Of a DNA stretch of 64,000 bases, positions 57,493 to 64,000 are shown piece by piece. Each line of letters starts with the position of its first letter. Position 1 is the first letter of the stretch. This DNA is from Alnus glutinosa. Its lineage: Eukaryota > Streptophyta > Magnoliopsida > Fagales > Betulaceae. The notes below the pieces were generated by a model. That model was not told the DNA's origin. It saw only the letters and a list, made by a program, of their open reading frames with translations, and ran no database searches. Position numbers and translations under genes: made by a program. Location of the stretch: contig NC_084887.1 in the NCBI RefSeq assembly GCF_958979055.1, positions 32,307,544 to 32,371,543 of the forward strand. Reading direction: 5' to 3'.

Positions 57493-60116
57493 CCCTGGCC
57501 TCTTGTCCAATCTAGATCTTGCAGCCATTTCACTGACTTCTTTGCAGGATGGTGATGCATCGGTGGGCACTTTCTTATCCATTGACCCCCTGCCAGAGGC
57601 ACTTAAGGACTCAACTCCTTCCTCACCTATCCTGGAGCCTGCATCCCAGCCGGTGTTATCTATCACAGATGCTTCCTCAGGTTCAGTTACAAGATCGGCT
57701 TTGCCCTCTCAAAGGCCACTACGCAGGTTTACTCGTGCTTCCAGAGGACTTGACGTGTTTTCAAAACTTCAAGCTGCTCAGTCTGCTGGCTCTCCAACAA
57801 AGGCAGCTCCTGCCAAGGACACTAATAACAAGGGGGTGGACCAGGAGGGTCTACCTCCCCAGCAATGAAACTCATAGCATGGAATTGTAGAGGCTTGGCC
57901 CGGGCATCTACAATTCGCAGTTTACGGGCCAAGGTTCAGAAACACTCTCCATATATTTTGTATCTCTCTGAAACTAAAATTCCACCATCTGCTGCTTGTA
58001 TTATATTGAATGGTCTGGGGTTTTTTTTTATGGTATATGCCCCTTCTTGTGGTTCCAAATGAGGTCTTGTGCTAGCATGGAAACTAGGGGTTGATCTAGT
58101 GTGTTTCCAAATCAATGTAAATATAATAAGTGCTTGGTGTTATTCTGATCCTCCAAACCAACCATGGATGCTCTCATGTATATATGGCTCTCCTTATGCT
58201 TCTGGTAAACCTCAATTTTGGGATAATATGATGCAATTGGGTACTAACTTTACGGGACTATGGCTTTGCATTGGCGATTTTAACATGATTTTATCCCAGC
58301 AAGACAAGATGGGTGGTTTACGTAGCAAGGCAATTCCTACTTACGCCATGAGTACATTCCTATTGCCGTTTTCCCTTTGTAAACAACTGGATTGTTGTTT
58401 CAAAGATTTTTGGTGGGGGTTTCCACCAGACAAGTCACGTAATCTCTATCTTAAATCTTGAGACTCTATTTGTCTTCCTAGGAATCAAGGTGGTCTTGGG
58501 CTTCGAAAGATGACGACCACAAATTTGGCGCTTATTACTAAGCTTGGATGGAAGTTCTTGCACTCTAATTCATTATGGGTTGAACACTTGCAGAAGAAAT
58601 ATATCCACTACGACTCTTTCTTCTCCACTTCCCCTACCCCTACGGCTTCTTGGATTTGGAAAGGGCTTCAGAAATGTAAAGAGTATCTTATTACAGGTTC
58701 TTGTTTGAATGTTTCGGTAACTAGCTCTGATTGCATTTGGACCACGGCCTGGGTCCCGTCCCTCCCATCTTATCGACCTTCTCCCCGCAGTCCCAATTCA
58801 AGATATCTTCCTCCTTTGTCTATCTCTGACCTAATTTTACTAGACACGACGCTGGAATAAGCGTCTACTTTCAGTCCTCTTTGATCCTACCTCTGCTATG
58901 GCCGTTAGTAGACTGCCAATCTCAGAGGCATCTACAAAAAGTTATCTCTAGACATCCTCTTGTTCTAGGCGGTTCACCATGTCCTCGGCCTATCTTTCAA
59001 TTTTGACTAATGACTTTACAGGATCCCCTCCCTATCATTCGTCTTCCTTTTGGCAAGATATCTGGAAACTTCAGCTCACGGATCGTCTCAGAATTTTTAT
59101 TTGGAAAATAGCTTGGAATATTTTACTAACTACTTTGCGGTTACAGTCAATTATTCCTGCATATCACCCTGATGCTTCCTGTCCGCTCTGTAAGTCAGGG
59201 TCGGATTCCCTCAGGCATCTTTTCTTTCTCTGTCACTTTGCAATAGTAGTTTGGCGAGAGTCGCCTTGGCCGCTTGATTCTACCACTTTGGATTCTCCCA
59301 ACTTATGTGATTGGATACGAGTTATCTTATACCTTGAGGCTCTTCTTCATATTCTCTATTTGGAGCTGCATCGTTTTCAGGTTTTTGCAACTGTTACTTA
59401 TGACCTCCTTTGGTTCCATCGTAGTAAAGCTTTCCACGATGGCCTTTCCTTTGATGCTCGTATCCTTGCCAAGCTTATCTTCACTACTTATCATCGACAT
59501 TGCGATGTATGGTCCACCAAGTTAAACCCCAAACTGGAAAAATGGATTCGTCCTCCACCAAATTGGTACAAGATCAACTTTGATACTGCCATTCGCGACT
59601 CTTTTTCCTGTCAAGCAGCTATTTGTCGAGACCATGAAGGTAAGTTAGTCAAGATGGCTACCCAGATCTAGTCCAAATGTTTTGCAAATAAAGGTGAGGC
59701 TTTAGCTGCACAACTCGCTATTTCACTAGCTTCATCTCTTCACCTTGACCGGTTTGTCATTGAAGGTGATTCTCAGTTAGTTATCCTTACTCTACAACAG
59801 CCAACTATTGTTCAGGATTAACATATCAGTGACACCATTCAACAAACGTTAGACATGTTCCATTCTGATTCTTCTTGGTCAGCTCGAAAAATTAATAGAA
59901 ATGCAAACTTCGATGCCCATTATGTGGCACATTGGGCCGCAACTCGATTTATGTCAAGCAGCATTCCCACTCCATCAACAAACATCTCTTCCCCTACTAC
60001 TCAGCTTGTTAGTGTTGTTCTTGATCCTGTTTGTAGTTTTTCTGTTGCTATAGATAGTTAATACTTGTATTGTAATTTGTAATTTCGATCGTATCTAAAA
60101 AAAAAAAAAAAAAAAT
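57493..60116 (+). pseudogene. L1-type LINE with internal in-frame deletion, poly(A) tail
   Basis: Order on the plus strand: end of an ORF1-like frame (57493-57868, Ser/Ala/Pro rich); endonuclease domain from 57865 (MKLIAWNCRGLARA, SETKIP, IYGSPYASGK, IGDFNMILSQQDKMGG); then at about 58325 the frame passes directly into the RT thumb region (AIPTYAMSTFLLPFSLCKQL, FWWGFPPD); zf-RVT at 59040-59250 (CPLCKSGSDSLRHLFFLCHF); RNase H from 59540 (NWYKINFDTAIRD) to 60060; poly(A) 60098-60115. The RT fingers and palm with the catalytic FADD are missing. Premature stops at 58060, 58459, 58858 and 59668 show it is dead. No target duplication seen. Confidence 0.88.
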
Positions 60117-60308
60117 TATGAAAAACAGTACTTAAATATCTAGCGATCTTCGTGTAATGGTAATTTTAACAGCTACGCGACAAAAGGGGACAATGGGGAT
60201 AAGCAGCATTACTCATTGGAATATAGTCAGTCGGCTCCTGTCCTGCCTGCCTATCAATTCAGATTTCAGAGCGAAAGAAAGAGGGAGACACCCGTGAATC
60301 GTGATGAG
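60117..60308 (+). promoter_or_regulatory. short upstream region of SNRNP25
   Basis: Only 192 bases separate the LINE poly(A) from the start codon. They contain a MITE-like end (GACAAAAGGGGACAATGGGG) and no TATA box. The core promoter is presumably TATA-less. Confidence 0.4.
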
Positions 60309-60548
60309 ATGATGGAATTTGGCCCGGAAAGGGAAGATAAGGTGGGAGATTACGAGTACAACAGAGAGTTGAACGTGAAGAAGGCGAGGCTAAACTCGAC
60401 GCTCGACGCTCTGCTCCACGATCCTATACTCGCCGATGTCCCCAATAACCCAACCTTGTCGGACGTCGACACCCTCATCAGCCTCGAACTGGGTAGCGCC
60501 ATGCGCCTTTCCGTCCTCAAATTGGACGGCACTTCCTTCGGTACTTGC

Positions 60549-60582
<34 letters not shown>

Positions 60583-61597
60583 TGGGCATATTGACAAGCG
60601 ACTGTCACTAACGATGTAGTATTTAAAGTTAGTAATACTCATTGAGACGATGGTATTTTCTGTGGGTGGTGAAGATGTGGCGATGATGAATTCGGCAACG
60701 GTTAAGGATTTGAAGCTTGCAATCAAGAAGAAAGTGAACGACATGGAGCAATCCAAGATGGGTCATCGTCACATTTCATGGTACATTTATTGACAACCTA
60801 TGAACCATACCTAGTTACAGTTAGCATTTTCCTTTCCTTTTCCATCTGTGTGGAAATCTTCATCAAGTGCTTCGAACTATAGTATCTTTTATGTATTTGT
60901 AGGAAGCATGTCTGGGCGAATTTTTGCCTATCGTACAATAAGGAGAAGCTACTTGATGACAACTCTCTGCTTCAGGTTTTTGGCATACATAATAATTCTC
61001 AGGTTTAGTTCTATGCCTTCAATTTGCCTGCCAATGATGTTCTGCTGGAAGTTTTCGTATTTATTGTGAGGCTTGATTTCCATGGATTTATACTCCATTT
61101 TTATGTTCTGCTTGTCATATAAATTTTATGTTTCCATTTTGTCTTACATATCCACCGAAACTAGAAACAAGGAATTTGCATTCTTAATGGGGCCATTATA
61201 GAAAGCGGAAGTGCTCTTAGAAGTGGTGTTAAAAGTTGCAACGTTATTGCTCTTATGAAAGCATATAACTTTATCAGGAAATCAGCGGTTGTGGTAGATC
61301 TCATTTTCTTTAATGGCATCCAGTGCTCTACCTTCATATGGCACGTATACTATTATCAAAATGAAACAAGTTCCTTCTCTTTCATTGTCTTGTATATGTG
61401 TCAACATTTTCATAGCGATGGGATTGCTATCTAATATCGTTATACGAGATATTATGCTCTTGTATTTCTGTAACCAAGAGTGATATGTTGTGCCTATCTA
61501 GGTATACTTTATACCCTATGTCATGGCAAAGGGTTCTCAAAGGCATTCAAAGGGGAGAAAACACCGTTTCTTTCATGGTCTTAACAAGAAGGCATGA
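60309..61597 (+). CDS. SNRNP25: U11/U12 snRNP 25 kDa protein (minor spliceosome)
   Basis: Four exons: 60309-60540, 60675-60780, 60903-61002 and 61502-61597, in frame for 177 residues. The protein is a ubiquitin-fold subunit of the U11/U12 di-snRNP, which recognises U12-type introns in the nucleus. Recognised segments: YNRELNVKKARLNSTLDALL, DVDTLISLELGSAMRLSVLK, ATVKDLKLAIKKKVNDMEQS, GHRHISWKHVWANFCLSYNK, LLDDNSLLQVFGIHNNSQVY and the basic tail SQRHSKGRKHRFFHGLNKKA. The start is the ATG at 60309; a three-codon upstream frame (ATG AGA TGA, 60304-60312) overlaps it. Intron 1 holds a (CT)n run at 60549-60580. The promoter must lie in the ~190 bases after the LINE tail or in the LINE itself. Confidence 0.93.
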
Positions 61598-61984
61598 ACA
61601 ATGAATCATGTTGCTTGATCTCATGGTGCTGCACAGGTTTGGGATCTTATTTCTTGATACTTTTTCTACAAGCATAGCAAAACATGTCAAAAACCCCTGT
61701 TATCAGATCCAAAATATAGGTCTTTGATCTATTTCTAAAATTGTTGAGAGAAACTAATGACTCTGAAGCAATTTATATGATTACCATAAACCTATCCTAT
61801 GTTTTAAGTCTGTTTATTTCTTTCTTTTTTGTGGTGTTTGCAGTGTTCCACTCCATTTAAATCTTCCTACAAGAATATTAGCATTTGTATATATATCAAC
61901 TCTGCATGTCCCCCCATGTTTGGTAAACTGAAATATTTGGAAGACTAAGATGGCACTAAGAGTAGGACTGTAGAAGGAGGTTTT
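61598..61984. other. 3' flank of SNRNP25
   Basis: Likely 3'UTR and flank; nothing else recognised. Confidence 0.5.
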
Positions 61985-62442
61985 TTATCGGGGTTTTAGG
62001 CAGTGAGAGATCCTAGAGTGATGAATACTTCTCACCTTCTATTTGCAGATGATACTATGTCGTTTTGTGATGCTGATGCTGAAAAACTACTAAATTTCAT
62101 GTTGGTTCTTTTATATTTCAAAGCAATGTTGGTTCTGAGAATTAATTTGTGCAAAAGTGAACTTGTCCCAGTGGGGAGGTTGAAGGGGTAGAAGATTTGG
62201 CTTGCATTTTGTGCTGCAAAGTGGGCTTTTTTCCTATGAACTATTGTGCATGTCATTGTTCATCATACAGGGCAATTTCAGCACGGAAATTGATTATAAT
62301 GGAAAGATATTTAGTTGTTTATAATTGTCAAAGGGACGGGAGCACTCTTTTAAAGATTACCTTATCTACCTTACCTACACATTTTCTCTCCCATGCGGCT
62401 AATGGGCTAGAAAAATTAGAGTGAAATTTCTCATTGGGCGGT
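61985..62442 (+). pseudogene. LINE reverse-transcriptase fragment
   Basis: NTSHLLFADDTMSFCDADAE contains the FADD catalytic motif; then LRINLCKSELVPVGR, and after frameshifts LACILCCKVGFFP, LLKITLSTLPTHFLS and LEKLE-NFSLGG. It belongs to the same LINE group as 47950-49400 (shared L/F-x-LCKSELVPVG pattern). It is cut at the usual FLWGG position by the Copia element that follows. Confidence 0.8.
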
Positions 62443-62446
62443 GTTG

Positions 62447-63159
62447 ACAATCAAGTTGTCATTGTTGACAACCAGGAGCAAGGTCGGTCCAGATTTCACG
62501 TGCAGTAGGCAATCTAAGATAGCGTTTCATAATCTCCGGTGACATAGAGGTCAGTAACCATCCTTTGACCTTTTGATTCTCAGCATACCACTTCGCATAG
62601 GAGGTATCAGTAACGTTTGGAGATGTTTTACTTGTAAGATATTCAAGCTTCTCACGCCCTGCAATCTGCATCTCCATGATTTGAGACCAAATATCATAAT
62701 TGGTTTCGGTAAGGATGACATTAGTTGTGAAACTGGGGTTTTCTGATTGAACATGGATAACTGGTACAGAGGATGATTCGGGTTTGTCATTAGTCATGGT
62801 GCGAGGAATATATGAGAATTCAGGCTGTGATGATATAGAACGAAAAAAAACAAGCTCTGATACCAAGTCAGAAATACAGAGTTTTTGAGGAGAATATTCT
62901 CTCTTGATCTTTTTCTATTACTGGCTGGGCATAAATAGCCATTGTACAAAGCTTTTTTTGATCCTATAATTTAGGACTGATTGACTATCTATATGGAAAC
63001 TACAGCTGTCGAGATACAATCACATATTTACAGGGATTCTAGTAATTATAGTCTAGGATTCTAGTAATTATAGTCTATCTGTACAGCTAGCAGTAGGGAC
63101 AAATTAGTGCTAGACTACAGGAGAACCAACTTGGAGATAATTGCTCCTGATTGTCAACA
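62447..63159 (-). mobile_element. inverted 5' part of a Copia element: LTR, PBS and gag N-terminal half
   Basis: On the minus strand: a ~290-base LTR starts TGTTGACAATCAGGAGCAA (63159) and runs to about 62869; the primer-binding site TGGTATCAGAGC lies at 62865-62854, complementary to initiator tRNA-Met; gag starts at the ATG at 62797 (MTNDKPESSSVPVIHVQSEN) and stays open to AREIWTDLA (62480), where the sequence switches to a short LTR-head repeat. The rest of gag continues on the opposite strand from 63294, so this portion is inverted relative to the remainder. Confidence 0.82.
62854..62865 (-). other. primer-binding site for reverse transcription (tRNA-Met)
   Basis: TGGTATCAGAGC on the minus strand, directly downstream of the LTR; the standard Copia PBS. 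Confidence 0.8.
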
Positions 63160-63293
63160 ATGACAACTTGATTGTCAACAGTGGGCCAACCTTGATGGAC
63201 CGACCTTGCTCCTGATTGTCAACAATGACAACTTGATTGTCAACAGTGGGCCAACCTGATGGACCGACCTTGCTCCTGATTGTCAACAATGAC
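63148..63293. repeat. 65-base tandem repeat at the Copia inversion junction
   Basis: Two near-identical ~65-base units and a partial third: CCTGATTGTCAACAATGACA, ACTTGATTGTCAACAGTGGG, CCAACCTTGATGGACCGACC, TTGCT. Each unit joins the inverted LTR head (CCTGATTGTCAACA) to the gag coding patch GGACCGACCTTGCT. The units differ by one base (CCAACCTTGATGG versus CCAACCTGATGG). A single, inverted version lies at 62447-62493. Confidence 0.85.
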
Positions 63294-64000
63294 AAAGCAT
63301 TCTATGACGGGGCAGATGAATGGCAACTCTTTGCATTGAATCAACGAGCATTCTCTACCAAACAGGTTGGTCGTCCTCTTTCCACCTATTATGGTGATCT
63401 GATAGAAATTTTTCAAGAGCTAGATCATCGTGATAAAATTGTCATGAAAGATCCCGATGATGTTATTGCCTATAAACAATCAGTTGAGAGACTACGGGTG
63501 CATATTTTTCTGAATGGACTAGATGCAGAATTTGAACAAATTCGAGGTGAGATTCTCAGGAGGGATCCTGTACTGGATCTTGAAGAAACTTATGCGTATG
63601 TTCGTCGTGATTCTGTTCGTCGAGCTGCACTGAATGGCGAACCTGAACATTCAGAGTCATCTGCTATGGTAGCTCGCCGAGTCAAGTATCAACAAATGCA
63701 AACAAAACCGAAACCAGATCGCACATCTGGTCCACTGAATCATGATCACAATCAGCCGGTTGGATCACAAAATCGCAGCTATGAAATAGGAGCTGCACGA
63801 CCAGAACGTATGTGTACTCATTGTGGTGGAACCGGACACACTAAGTCACGGTGCTATGAATTGATTGGATATCCAGAATGGTGGGATTTTGCCAAGGCAC
63901 CTCGCAAACGAAATTCAAAGACAAACCATCATGCTTCTGTTGCTGTGGTTGAACCCAGTCACGCTTCCACCAGTAATCCTGAGAAAGCTTCCTCTTTCAT
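63294..64000 (+). pseudogene. Copia gag C-terminal half with zinc knuckle, partial at window end
   Basis: The plus-strand frame is open from KAFYDGADEWQLFALNQRAF to the window edge without a stop. It contains GRPLSTYYGDLIEIFQELDH, the gag helical region and the zinc knuckle CTHCGGTGHTKSRC (CX2CX4HX4C), followed by YELIGYPEWW, a pattern usual for plant Copia. It complements exactly the N-terminal half found on the minus strand and therefore lacks its own start. The element continues beyond 64000. Confidence 0.85.

Noticed and set aside
63148-63293. 65-base units as a CRISPR-like or satellite array
   Set aside because: Only two full units, each explained by the LTR-head/gag chimera.
29-64000. 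CRISPR arrays, bacterial operons, phage or toxin systems
   Set aside because: The window is clearly plant nuclear DNA; the only regularly repeated units are microsatellites, MITEs and the 65-base junction repeat, which lacks spacer structure.

Overview
The window is nuclear DNA from a flowering plant, most likely a woody eudicot. Support: spliced genes with GT-AG introns, AT-rich intergenic DNA full of (TA)n and (CT)n tracts, MITEs, plant L1-type LINEs, Gypsy- and Copia-type LTR remnants, a plant U1 snRNA gene, and plant-only gene families (RGF/GOLVEN peptide precursor, CRLK-type receptor kinase, ubiquitin-like-domain PI4K-gamma). No species can be named from sequence alone.

Gene order, left to right: ABHD17-like serine hydrolase (1055-4155, minus); F-box/kelch protein of the At5g15710 type (11099-12415, plus); U1 snRNA gene with its own USE/TATA promoter (15800-16040, plus); RGF/GLV/CLEL peptide precursor with two alternative peptide exons (26238-27979, plus); five-exon GDSL esterase/lipase (29559-32734, minus); CRLK2-like receptor kinase (41392-45780, plus); PI4K-gamma (50029-51948, minus, with a 2 kb 5'UTR intron); U11/U12-25K minor-spliceosome protein (60309-61597, plus). 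From memory, Arabidopsis At5g15710-At5g15730 (F-box, GLIP7, GLV9, CRLK2) and At1g13610-At1g13640 (hydrolase, RGF2, PI4K-gamma6) each keep part of this order, so the window looks like a less fractionated version of one ancestral block.

The DNA between genes is mostly transposon-derived. Elements bounded by target duplications: a minus-strand poly(A) retroposon (15 bp, 16457-17530), a 699-bp Mutator-like element (9 bp, 18118-18834), a Tourist-like MITE (TTA, 38072-38393), a hAT-like element (8 bp, 56518-57127) and a Gypsy-like solo LTR (imperfect 5 bp, 21333-21986). There are also several palindromic MITE families and LINE fragments. From 53.8 to 64 kb the DNA is heavily rearranged: the PI4K-gamma promoter/first exon is copied in inverted orientation, that copy carries the hAT insertion and is followed by a LINE with an in-frame internal deletion, and the last 2 kb hold a LINE fragment split by a Copia element whose 5' part is inverted.

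The most interesting signal is the RGF/GLV locus. One signal-peptide exon can be joined to either of two downstream modules, each ending in a different sulfated-peptide motif. Two donor choices in exon 1 are phase-locked to their own acceptors, so one locus may encode two distinct peptide hormones by alternative splicing. Next come the inverted copy of the PI4K-gamma promoter, the AT (not AG) acceptor in the ABHD17-like gene, and the inverted Copia element. The genes are unlinked in function; they share a neighbourhood, not a pathway.
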